This document shows positions 49,637 through 57,685 of a stretch of DNA of 64,000 nt, one piece after another. The position numbers were made by a program, and so were the translations under genes. The notes below the pieces were generated by a model. That model saw only the letters and a program-made list of their open reading frames with translations, was not told the DNA's origin and did not search any database. The stretch comes from Immundisolibacter sp049322795 (GTDB taxonomy: Bacteria > Pseudomonadota > Gammaproteobacteria > Immundisolibacterales > Immundisolibacteraceae): contig JBMOQH010000025.1 of assembly GCA_049322795.1 (NCBI GenBank), positions 1-64,000 on the forward strand, in the 5' to 3' direction. The stretch's first letter is position 1; every line of letters begins with the position of its first letter.

Positions 49637-51364
49637 ATGGCAGCCAGTGCCACCGGCCGCGGCCGGTCAGTGATGGGAATGGCGGCGGCGGTGCTGTGGA
49701 TGCCCGCCGCCGCCCTTGCCGCCTCGGGACAGGTGGTCGATGCCTCGGGCAAGCCGGTGGCGGCCGCCATGGTCACCCTGGCGCCGGCCGAGATGACGCT
49801 CGGCGCTTCGACCTTCACCGTGTTCACCGACGCCGACGGCCGCTACACCCTGCCGGGCAGCGCGACTGGCACGCAGCTGTCGGTCCGCAAGCTCGGCTAC
49901 GCGCCGATCACGCTGGACCCGGCGCAGGCGACCAAGGTCACGCTCGCCCCCGCCGCCGATGTCGGCGGCCAGGTGCCGCCGTCGGCCTGGCTGCCGCGCA
50001 CCGGCGCGGACGATCTGGCCCGCGCCAACACCGTCCTGCAGTGCAGCAGCTGCCACCAGTTTCCGTCCGACAAGGTTCGCCACTATTCGGCGATGCTGGA
50101 CGGCAAGAGCGAGGCCGAGAAGCAGGCCGCCTGGAAGGCCATGATCAACTACATGCGCGTTAAATTCGTGCAGATCGGCCCCGACCAGACGCTGTACGAC
50201 CCGACCCGGATGGACTTCAAGACCATCCTCGACCCGACCCAGGGCGCGTTCGATGCGCACGACGAGGAACAGATCTCGCTGTTCCTCGCCAAACACATGC
50301 CGACGCGCTTCGACGCACTCAAGGGCTACGACTACGGCGCGCCGCTCGGCGTGACCGAAAAAACGCTGATGCGGGAAATCCAGCTGCCGCAGGATTCCTT
50401 CGTGCGCGAGGTGGGGCTGACGCCGGATTCGCCCTACCTGTGGGGGGCGGACCTGCAGCGCAACCGCCTGCTGCGCGTGGACCCGGAAACCGGCGAACAA
50501 AAGCCCTATCCGATCCCCTATGCCGGCCCCACCGGACCGCACACCATCGTCGACACGCCGGACGGCAAGTTCTGGGTCACCATGCTCGAGCAGGGCGTGG
50601 TCGGCCGCTTCGACCCCAAGACCGAGCAGTGGCAGCTGTTCGACAAGTTCGGCAAGTACGAGATGGCGCATGACATTGCGCCGGATTACAAATTCCAGGC
50701 CATGCCGGACCCCAAGGGCCGCTACTGGTTCACGCTGATCGGCACCAACCGCATGGCGAGCCTGGACCCCGCCACCGGTGACATCACCACCATCGACACG
50801 CCCAAGGACGAGGGCGAGTCGGCCATGCACAGCTCGCTGTACGGCGCGGTGATCACGCGCGACGGCAAGCGGGTGTGGTTCTCGCAGTTGTCGGGCGGGA
50901 TTGGCGCCGTCAACACCGACACCGGCAAGATCGACGTCTATCTTCCGCTGCCGCAGGGCGCCGGGCCGCGACGCATGGCCATCGACGACCAGGACGTCCT
51001 GTACGTGCCCATGTTCGGCACCGGCGAGCTGCTGATCTACGACAGCAAGACCGACAAGGAAGTCGGCCGCGTGATGATGCCGGACCCGAGCAACGCGGCC
51101 TACAGCGCCGTGTGGGATCCGTGGCGCAAGGTGGTGTGGCTGGGCACCAGCAACGCCGACGTGATCTACAAGTTCAAGCCTGCCGACAGCAGCTTCGAGG
51201 TGTATCCGCTGCCCAGCCGCATGGGCTACCTGCGCATGATCACGTTCGACCGGCGCAACGGGAACCTGTGGACGGCCTACTCCAACATCCCCACCGGCGC
51301 CGGGCCGAGCCGCTTCGTGATGGTCGATCCGGGTGACAGCCTCACCGTCGGCGCGGTGCAATAA
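49637..51364 (+). CDS. Periplasmic haem-motif beta-propeller protein (Vgb-like)
   Basis: 575 aa. Signal peptide (MAASATGRGRSVMGMAAAVLWMPAAALAA), a carboxypeptidase-regulatory-like beta-sandwich (ASGQVVDASGKPVAAAMVTL, ~30-100), a c-type haem motif CSSCH at ~136-140 in VLQCSSCHQFPSD, and a C-terminal propeller of virginiamycin B lyase/SMP-30 type (YLWGADLQRNRLLRVDPETGE, GRFDPKTEQWQLFDK, and VWLGTSNADVIYKFKP). A haem-binding segment fused to a propeller suggests electron transfer or a lyase/lactonase. ATG 49637 with GGAGGAG at -8. First of a cluster of envelope genes. Confidence 0.8.
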   Translation: MAASATGRGRSVMGMAAAVLWMPAAALAASGQVVDASGKPVAAAMVTLAPAEMTLGASTFTVFTDADGRYTLPGSATGTQLSVRKLGYAPITLDPAQATKVTLAPAADVGGQVPPSAWLPRTGADDLARANTVLQCSSCHQFPSDKVRHYSAMLDGKSEAEKQAAWKAMINYMRVKFVQIGPDQTLYDPTRMDFKTILDPTQGAFDAHDEEQISLFLAKHMPTRFDALKGYDYGAPLGVTEKTLMREIQLPQDSFVREVGLTPDSPYLWGADLQRNRLLRVDPETGEQKPYPIPYAGPTGPHTIVDTPDGKFWVTMLEQGVVGRFDPKTEQWQLFDKFGKYEMAHDIAPDYKFQAMPDPKGRYWFTLIGTNRMASLDPATGDITTIDTPKDEGESAMHSSLYGAVITRDGKRVWFSQLSGGIGAVNTDTGKIDVYLPLPQGAGPRRMAIDDQDVLYVPMFGTGELLIYDSKTDKEVGRVMMPDPSNAAYSAVWDPWRKVVWLGTSNADVIYKFKPADSSFEVYPLPSRMGYLRMITFDRRNGNLWTAYSNIPTGAGPSRFVMVDPGDSLTVGAVQ

Positions 51365-51455
51365 ACCGCGCGCCGTTCCCCGCCTGGAGAGCGACCCGGT
51401 GGGCCACCTCCGGGCCGCCTTCCGGGCGCTGCCCCTCCTGTACACGATGATCCGC

Positions 51456-52301
51456 ATGAAAAGCCGGGCGCTGCTTGTCGCGCTGTTCACCCTCGTCGCG
51501 CTCGGCACCCCCCTGCGGCCGGCCTTGGCCAACACCTTGCCCGGCAAGTCGTCGGCCATTGGCATCGCGCCCCACAAGGCGCTGCGGAGCGAGCGGATCG
51601 AGTACCGCGACGGCAATCAGGAACTCGAAGGCTACTTCGCCTGGGATGATTCCAAATCGGGCCGGCGGCCCGGCGTGCTGGTGGTGCACGACTGGACCGG
51701 CATCAACCCGCACACGCGCGCCGTTGCCGATCGGCTGGCCAAACTGGGTTACGCCGCGCTGGCGGTCGACGTCTACGGCAAGGGCGTGCGTCCGAGCGCG
51801 CCCGCGCAGGCCGGAGCCGAAGCCGGCAAGTACAAGCAGGACCGGGCACTGTTCCGCTCGCGCCTGCTGGCCGGCCATCGCGCGCTGCTCGGCCGGGCCC
51901 TGGTCGACGGGCAGCGCACGGCGGCCATCGGCTACTGCTTCGGCGGCACCGGCGTGCTGGAACTCGCGCGCGCCGGTGCAGACGTGGACGGTGTGGTGAG
52001 CTTTCACGGCGGGCTAGACAGCCCGACCCCGGCCGATGGCGGCAACATCAGAGCCCAGGTGCTGATCCTGCATGGCGCCGAAGACCCCTTCGTGCCCCAG
52101 AAGGATATCGACGCCTTCTTGACCGAAATCCGGGGCGCCAAGGTCGGCTGGCAGATGATCAGCTATGGGGGGGCGGTGCATGCCTTCACCAACCCCGCGT
52201 CCGGCAACGACCCATCCACGGGTGCCGCCTACGACGAGCAGGCCGACCGCCGGTCCTGGCTCGCAATGCAGCAATTTCTGGACGACGTTTTTCAGCAGTA
52301 A
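51456..52301 (+). CDS. Secreted dienelactone hydrolase family protein
   Basis: 281 aa with signal peptide (MKSRALLVALFTLVALGTPLRPALA). Catalytic Cys in AIGYCFGGTGVLELA (~163), Asp in LILHGAEDPFVPQ and His in GGAVHAFTNPASGND complete the Cys-Asp-His triad of dienelactone hydrolases. The family hydrolyses lactones or esters; a signal peptide makes this one periplasmic, unlike the classic cytoplasmic ClcD. M at 51447 is an alternative start. It lies 91 nt after the propeller gene and 24 nt before DUF1302. Confidence 0.86.
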   Translation: MKSRALLVALFTLVALGTPLRPALANTLPGKSSAIGIAPHKALRSERIEYRDGNQELEGYFAWDDSKSGRRPGVLVVHDWTGINPHTRAVADRLAKLGYAALAVDVYGKGVRPSAPAQAGAEAGKYKQDRALFRSRLLAGHRALLGRALVDGQRTAAIGYCFGGTGVLELARAGADVDGVVSFHGGLDSPTPADGGNIRAQVLILHGAEDPFVPQKDIDAFLTEIRGAKVGWQMISYGGAVHAFTNPASGNDPSTGAAYDEQADRRSWLAMQQFLDDVFQQ

Positions 52302-52325
52302 CTGGCTCTAGGGAGTAAGGAAAAC

Positions 52326-53942
52326 ATGAAAGCACGCACCCGCCTTGCCGGGCTGGCGGTGACGCTGGCGGCCGGCACCACCCATGCCGGCTTGTCGTAC
52401 ACCGCCCCCGGCGGACAGCACCTGATGCTGACCGGCTACCTGCGCGAACACATCGCGGTGAACCTGCAGGATCACCCGGAAGCCCAGGCCGACGGCGTGC
52501 GGCGCCTGGACAGCAGGGGCGAAATCTCCATGCTGCGCAGCACGCTGCGCCTGGAAGGCAAGGCCGACGTCAAGTGGGCACAGTTCGGCGCCGTCTATCG
52601 CCTGGACCGCGAACACGAAACCGGCTACCTCGACGACATCAACGACACCCTCGCCACGACCAACGCCATCCACGGCCCGGCCACGCCGCGCAACAACTGG
52701 ATGGACGACATCGAAGGCGACCAGATGCGCGAGTGGTACGCCAGCTTCGACGTCGGCCGGCGGGTTCGGGCCACGCTCGGCAAGCAACAAGTGGTGTGGG
52801 GCGAGAGCGATTTCTTCCGCGCCATGGACATCATCCACGGCTACGACCTGCGCTGGCGCTCGTTCCTGGAAACCGAGAACGAGGAGCTGCGCAAGGCGCT
52901 GATCCTCGCCAACGTCGAGATCGCCATCCCGGAGCTGAACGGCAGCCTGCAACTGGTGTTCCGGCCGGGCTGGGACAAGGCCAAGGAGCTCGGCAATTCG
53001 CTCGACATCCGCGGCGGCCGTTGGGCCGGCCAGCCGACCAAGGGCATCGACTTCATCCCGCTGCTGCCCTACAACGACGACCACAGTCGGGCCGACACCG
53101 ACGAGCCCAACTACGGCTTTCGCTGGTCGGGGGATGCCTGGGGCTGGGGCTACACGCTCAACTACTGGCGCGGGCTGAACGTCGACCCGGTGGCCAATTC
53201 CGTCGTCGTGCCGTGGGGCTCGATGCCCGTGGCCAACGGCAGTCCCGCGCAGATCGGCGAGCTGCTCTTCCCCAAGATCGAGACCTACGGCGCCACCGCC
53301 AGCGGCTACATCGAGGCCATCGACTCGGTGATCCGGCTCGAGGCCGCATTCACGCCCGACAAGCCGTACAACGTCGGCAGCAATTTCGGCCTGCCGCTGG
53401 GCGGCGGCGCCACGCTGTGGGTGCCGGGCCTCGGCGGCATCGTCGAGAAGAACACGCTGGTGTCGATGGTCGGCATCGACAAGCAGCTCAAAGGCCTCGG
53501 CGAAGCACTCGGCACCAATCAGTTTCCGCTGCTGTCGCTGCAGCTGTTCGATACCTGGATCACCAATTACAAGGAAAGCGACGACATCGTCGAAACGCTG
53601 GGTTACGGCGCCCCGCGGCGCGAGCACACCACCTACCTGACGGCCCTTTTCGGGCTCGAATACAAGAACAGCACCGTCAAGCCGAGCCTGGCCGGCGTGC
53701 TCGACACCGGCAACGGCGATTTCGTGATGATCCCGGCGCTGGACCTGGTGTTCGGCAACCACTGGCGGATCCACACCGACATGGACCTGTTCTTCGCCCA
53801 CCACCAGAAGAACGTGAAGCGTTTCGGCGGCGTGCTGGCCAACGAGGACACCTTCGCCGGCTCGGCGGAGGACAACACGCACTTGCTGGGCACGTTTGCC
53901 AACAACAGCCAGTTCAACCTGCGCGTGACCTACCAGTTCTGA
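52326..53942 (+). CDS. DUF1302 outer-membrane beta-barrel protein
   Basis: 538 aa. Signal peptide (MKARTRLAGLAVTLAAGTTHA), then alternating strands rich in aromatics, an internal block FFRAMDIIHGYDLRWRSFLE with TENEELRK, and LQLFDTWITNYKESDD. It ends QFNLRVTYQF: a terminal Phe after alternating residues is the beta-signal of outer-membrane barrels. DUF1302 proteins are of unknown substrate and are often paired with DUF1329. ATG 52326 has GGAGTAAGG upstream. A paralogue is at 59648-61609. A role as outer-membrane channel is inferred. Confidence 0.85.
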   Translation: MKARTRLAGLAVTLAAGTTHAGLSYTAPGGQHLMLTGYLREHIAVNLQDHPEAQADGVRRLDSRGEISMLRSTLRLEGKADVKWAQFGAVYRLDREHETGYLDDINDTLATTNAIHGPATPRNNWMDDIEGDQMREWYASFDVGRRVRATLGKQQVVWGESDFFRAMDIIHGYDLRWRSFLETENEELRKALILANVEIAIPELNGSLQLVFRPGWDKAKELGNSLDIRGGRWAGQPTKGIDFIPLLPYNDDHSRADTDEPNYGFRWSGDAWGWGYTLNYWRGLNVDPVANSVVVPWGSMPVANGSPAQIGELLFPKIETYGATASGYIEAIDSVIRLEAAFTPDKPYNVGSNFGLPLGGGATLWVPGLGGIVEKNTLVSMVGIDKQLKGLGEALGTNQFPLLSLQLFDTWITNYKESDDIVETLGYGAPRREHTTYLTALFGLEYKNSTVKPSLAGVLDTGNGDFVMIPALDLVFGNHWRIHTDMDLFFAHHQKNVKRFGGVLANEDTFAGSAEDNTHLLGTFANNSQFNLRVTYQF

Positions 53943-53982
53943 TCACGCCGGAAAACGCCGAATGAGACCAAGGAGCAACACG

Positions 53983-55302
53983 ATGCAAGCAAAGGGGAAA
54001 GGACGCAGCCTGGCACACGGGCTGGCCATTTTGGCGATAGCCGCGCCATTCGGCCTGCAGGCCGCCGACCTGCCGGCAGGCACTGAAATCAATAGCGGCA
54101 ACTGGGAACAGATGCGCACTCAGACCTTCGAGGGCAAGGCCATCGAGAGCATGGTGCCCGAGTCTATCCAGATGGCCGTGCGCGACTACGGGCTCAAGAT
54201 CACGCTGAAGAACTCCGAGCCGGCGACGTTGGCCAAGCACATCATGGATGCGACCACCCAGCACGCGCCGCAGGTCCAATACGACCCGGCCACGCGCCAC
54301 GTCAGCGGCTGGGTCGCCGGCATCCCGTTCCCGGATGGTGAGGCGATCCTGAACGCGCCGCCGGAACAAGGCGGCGACATGGCGCTGTACAACGTGGCGC
54401 TGTTCGGCGCCATCGTTGCGGACAACACCAACTGCTACGGCCCTTACGCGACGCTGCAGATCGACCCCAGCAAGGGCGTCGAGCGCACCCAGGGCGGTTT
54501 TGCCATGTACTTCCGCACCAAGGGCCGTACCACCGGCGGGCCGACTCAGGTGGGCGACGATCCGCACCTGCGCAAGATCCAGGTGATCGTGTTCGACAGC
54601 CCATACGACATTGCCGGTCTTGGCGTTTATCGGCGCATCTACGACGACGGGCGGGTGGATGACATCTACGCCTATGTGAAAAGTGTGCGACGCATACGGC
54701 GCCTGTCCGGCGGCTCGTGGATGGACACCCTGGCCGGCACCGACATCCTGAACGACGACACCTATTCATTCGAGGGCCATCCCACCTGGTATCCGCGCAA
54801 CGAGCTCAAGGGCAAGCGCTGGATCCTGTGGCCCATGAACAGCCCGCCGATCGGCCAGCACGACCTCGATGAAGTCGTCGACTACAAGAACCCGCCCTAC
54901 TGGAACCCCATCAACAAGTCGTGGGAGCCGCGCGAGGTATACGTGGTCGAGGTGACCACACCGGAAGGTCATCCCTACGGCAAAAAAGTGATCTATGTCG
55001 ATGCACAGGTGCCGGCGGCCCTGTTGACCGAGGCCTACACCCGCTCGGGAGAGCTGTGGCGCATCATCTACTCCATGCTGGGTCCCGAGCCGCCCAAAGC
55101 AGGCGAGGGTGGCCCGGCGGCGTATCAGCTGTCCAACTTCGGCGCTTGGGACTTCCGGCGCAGCCACGGCAACTACATGGACTGCGGCCGCTGGGATACC
55201 AACGCCCCGCTGCGCCTGGACGATGTCACGCCGCGCCTGCTGGTCGAATCGGCCGGGGGCAAGCGCATGGGTCAGACGCCACAGTTCGGCAAGGGGCCCT
55301 GA
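53983..55302 (+). CDS. DUF1329 periplasmic/outer-membrane protein
   Basis: 439 aa with signal peptide (GRSLAHGLAILAIAAPFGLQAA). DUF1329 pattern: GKAIESMVPESIQMAVRDYGLKITLKNSEP, HVSGWVAGIPFP, VKSVRRIRRLSGGSWMDTLAGTDILNDD, FEGHPTWYPRN, VYVVEVTTPEGHPYGKKVIYVDAQ. The fold is reported as related to LolB/LppX-type lipid-binding half-barrels, which would fit carrying hydrophobic compounds next to the DUF1302 barrel. ATG 53983 has AAGGAG at -9. 40 nt after DUF1302. Structured repeat copy 3 follows its stop. Confidence 0.87.
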   Translation: MQAKGKGRSLAHGLAILAIAAPFGLQAADLPAGTEINSGNWEQMRTQTFEGKAIESMVPESIQMAVRDYGLKITLKNSEPATLAKHIMDATTQHAPQVQYDPATRHVSGWVAGIPFPDGEAILNAPPEQGGDMALYNVALFGAIVADNTNCYGPYATLQIDPSKGVERTQGGFAMYFRTKGRTTGGPTQVGDDPHLRKIQVIVFDSPYDIAGLGVYRRIYDDGRVDDIYAYVKSVRRIRRLSGGSWMDTLAGTDILNDDTYSFEGHPTWYPRNELKGKRWILWPMNSPPIGQHDLDEVVDYKNPPYWNPINKSWEPREVYVVEVTTPEGHPYGKKVIYVDAQVPAALLTEAYTRSGELWRIIYSMLGPEPPKAGEGGPAAYQLSNFGAWDFRRSHGNYMDCGRWDTNAPLRLDDVTPRLLVESAGGKRMGQTPQFGKGP

Positions 55303-55326
55303 TCCGGAGCATCCCGAACGCGCCAA

Positions 55327-55481
55327 GGAGATGCTGAAAAATCCCGTCCCTGGGATTTTTCAGCTCACCGCATCGCGGTGCATGCCCGCGATGCGCTCCC
55401 TGGATCAATGGCTTGCGCCATTGATCCAGGCCGGGGCGTCCTGCCCCGGACGGAAAGCGCTGAATAGATCAGCGCTTTCCC
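55327..55481 (+). repeat. Five-stem structured repeat, copy 3
   Basis: Most diverged copy, 155 bp. Stem 1 GCTGAAAAATCCC / GGGATTTTTCAGC; stem 2 CATCGCGG / CCGCGATG; stem 3 CTGGATCAATGGC / GCCATTGATCCAG; stem 4 CCGGGGCG / TGCCCCGG; stem 5 AAAGCGCTGA / TCAGCGCTTT. Arms in stems 1-3 differ from copy 1 but remain complementary. It starts 24 nt after the DUF1329 stop in the same orientation and is followed by a separate strong terminator. Confidence 0.87.
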
Positions 55482-55490
55482 AACTCACGC

Positions 55491-55519
55491 GAACGCCGGC
55501 TTTGCCGGCGTTCTTTTTT
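55491..55519 (+). terminator. Rho-independent terminator
   Basis: GAACGCCGGC / GCCGGCGTTC stem with a 3-nt TTT loop followed by a run of six T residues. It ends the DUF1302/DUF1329 transcript just past structured repeat copy 3 and before selO. It is the clearest intrinsic terminator in the window. Confidence 0.9.
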
Positions 55520-55563
55520 GTCGTTGAATGGGAAGCCTCGGTGAACAGCCCCCCGCGTCCGTG

Positions 55564-57027
55564 ATGACGGCAATCGATCAACGCCTGAAGGCCGGCGCCT
55601 TTGCCCACCTGACAGCCGGCTTTCACGCGCCGCAGGCACCCGCACCGCTGCCCGATCCTTACCTGATTGCCTTCAACCCCGATCTCGGCCGCGGGTTCGG
55701 CTTGCCGGATGTGCCCTCGGCTGCCGACGTCGACGCGCTGTGCGGCAACCGTGTACCGGCGCACATCCAGCCCGTGGCAGCGGTGTACGCGGGGCATCAA
55801 TTCGGCGTGTACGTGCCGCAGCTGGGCGACGGCCGGGCGCTGCTGCTCGGCGACCTCGTCGACGAACACGGCGCCCGCCACGAACTGCAGCTCAAGGGCG
55901 CCGGCCGCACGCCGTTCTCGCGCGGGGCGGACGGGCGGGCGGTGCTGCGCTCGACCATCCGCGAGTACCTGGCGAGCGAGGCCCTGCACGGCCTCGGCAT
56001 TCCCACCACGCGTGCGCTTGCCATCGTCGGCAGCGACCAGCCGGTCTATCGGGAACAGATCGAGACCGCCGCGGTGCTCACCCGGCTTGCGCCGAGCCAT
56101 GTGCGCTTCGGTTCGTTCGAGTACTTCCACTACCGTGGTCTCGCTGGGCACGTTCGCACGCTCGCCGACTTCGTCATCGACGGGCATTTCCCGGAAGCCG
56201 GCACAGGGGCCGACCGTTACGCGCGATTTCTTCAATCCGTGGTCGAGCGCACGGCGCGCCTGGTCGCCGCCTGGCAGGCGCAGGGCTTCGTGCACGGCGT
56301 GATGAACACGGACAACATGTCCATCCTCGGCCTCACGCTCGATTACGGCCCGTACGGGTTTCTGGACCACTTCGAGGCCGGCCGCGTGTTCAACCACACC
56401 GACCAGCGCGGCCGCTACGCCTACGCCAACCAGAGCGGCATCGCGCTGTGGAACCTGCAGGCGCTGGCCGAGGCCCTGTCGACGCTGATCGACGCGGACA
56501 CGCGCGAGGCGCTGCTGGCGGGCTTCGAGCCCGTGTTCGTGCAGGCGTATGGCGAGCTGATGTGCAACAAACTCGGCCTGGCGGGAAGCGACGCCGGCGA
56601 CGCGGACCTGATCGATCGCCTGCTGCACGCCCTGCACGACGGCAGCGTCGACTACCCGGCCTTCATGCGCCGGCTGGGTACGTTTCGCGCATCCGACCCA
56701 GCCAGCCGCCAACCGCTGCTGGCGCTTTCTGCAACTCCGCAGACACTGAACGACTGGCTCGACGCCTACGAGGCGCGCCTGGTTACCGAAGCGGTGCCCG
56801 ACGAGCAGCGCCAGGAGCGCATGGACCGGGCGAACCCGCTGTACGTGCTGCGCACGCACCTGGCCGAGCGGGCCATACGCCGCGCCAGTGATCAGCGGGA
56901 TTACGACGAGATCGAACGGCTGCGCCGACTGCTGGCACAACCCTTCACCGCACAACCCGGCGCCGACGCGTACGCGCAGCCGCCAGCGGACGGCGCCGGG
57001 CACGTCGCGCTGTCCTGCTCGTCGTGA
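55564..57027 (+). CDS. selO: SelO/YdiU protein adenylyltransferase
   Basis: 487 aa pseudokinase-like AMP transferase. Hallmarks are YAGHQFGVYVPQLGDGRALLLGD, ELQLKGAGRTPFSRGADGRAVLRSTIREYLASEAL, GIPTTRALAIVG, VHGVMNTDNMSILGLTLDYGPYGFLD and the C-terminal Cys (SCSS), the position occupied by Sec in eukaryotic SelO. SelO transfers AMP to Ser/Thr/Tyr of redox proteins under oxidative stress. ATG 55564 fits the family N-terminus; ATG 55528 adds 12 residues. It is separated from the upstream operon by the terminator. Confidence 0.95.
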   Translation: MTAIDQRLKAGAFAHLTAGFHAPQAPAPLPDPYLIAFNPDLGRGFGLPDVPSAADVDALCGNRVPAHIQPVAAVYAGHQFGVYVPQLGDGRALLLGDLVDEHGARHELQLKGAGRTPFSRGADGRAVLRSTIREYLASEALHGLGIPTTRALAIVGSDQPVYREQIETAAVLTRLAPSHVRFGSFEYFHYRGLAGHVRTLADFVIDGHFPEAGTGADRYARFLQSVVERTARLVAAWQAQGFVHGVMNTDNMSILGLTLDYGPYGFLDHFEAGRVFNHTDQRGRYAYANQSGIALWNLQALAEALSTLIDADTREALLAGFEPVFVQAYGELMCNKLGLAGSDAGDADLIDRLLHALHDGSVDYPAFMRRLGTFRASDPASRQPLLALSATPQTLNDWLDAYEARLVTEAVPDEQRQERMDRANPLYVLRTHLAERAIRRASDQRDYDEIERLRRLLAQPFTAQPGADAYAQPPADGAGHVALSCSS

Positions 57028-57066
57028 CGCCCCGGGAGGCGCGTACCGCCCGGGGCCTTAAGCAAC

Positions 57067-57513
57067 TCAGTGCCAGTTGATGCCGGCGTCCTGCGGCACC
57101 ACTTTCAACGCCTTCATCAGCGGCATGAAGTTGACCTCGTCCCACTCTTCCGCGTTCAGATCGTCCTTGATGCGCATGATGTGGATGAAGCTGACCTCGA
57201 TGACCTGGTTGGTCGGCGCGGCGCCGTTGAACTCGCCCACGTGCTGGAAGCTCAGCCGGCCGCGGCTGACCACCTTGTCGCCCTCGGCGATCTGGTCCTC
57301 GAACACGCGCTTGACGATGGGCAGCGACTTCTGGATGTGCTTGTTCACCTCCATGTGCGTCTTGACGTTCAGCGGCTCGCGCGCCATCGGCAGGTGGAAC
57401 AGGTGCTCCGGATGCAGCAAGGCCTCCGTCTCGTCGAAGCGCTTGGCGTCCATGGCGGCGAAGAACTTGCGCACGAACTGCTTGTTCTTCTCGAGCTGGG
57501 CGGGGTCGGACAT
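57067..57513 (-). CDS. NTF2/SnoaL-like ester cyclase family protein
   Basis: 148 aa single-domain NTF2-like protein (KNKQFVRKFFAAMDAKRFDETEALLHPEHLFHLPM, then VEVSFIHIMRIKDDLNAEEWDEVNFMPLMKAL) as in SnoaL-like ester cyclases. A ligand pocket is likely but the reaction is not known. ATG 57513 has AGAGGAG 8 nt before it. It is convergent with selO and divergent from the tandem beta-hydroxyacid dehydrogenase gene. Confidence 0.8.
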   Translation of the reverse strand: MSDPAQLEKNKQFVRKFFAAMDAKRFDETEALLHPEHLFHLPMAREPLNVKTHMEVNKHIQKSLPIVKRVFEDQIAEGDKVVSRGRLSFQHVGEFNGAAPTNQVIEVSFIHIMRIKDDLNAEEWDEVNFMPLMKALKVVPQDAGINWH

Positions 57514-57685
57514 GACGTTTCTCCTCTCAATGGTGTTGATTGACGCAGCCGGCGGCTGGCGCGATCGATCATAGCGCGGGCTTCGGCACCCAAGCGCCGG
57601 GCCGCGCTTTGGCGCATCATGCGCCCAGCCGGCCGGCCCAGCCGACCGGTAAAACAACGAACGTCGACAGGATCGAGGAGAAACA

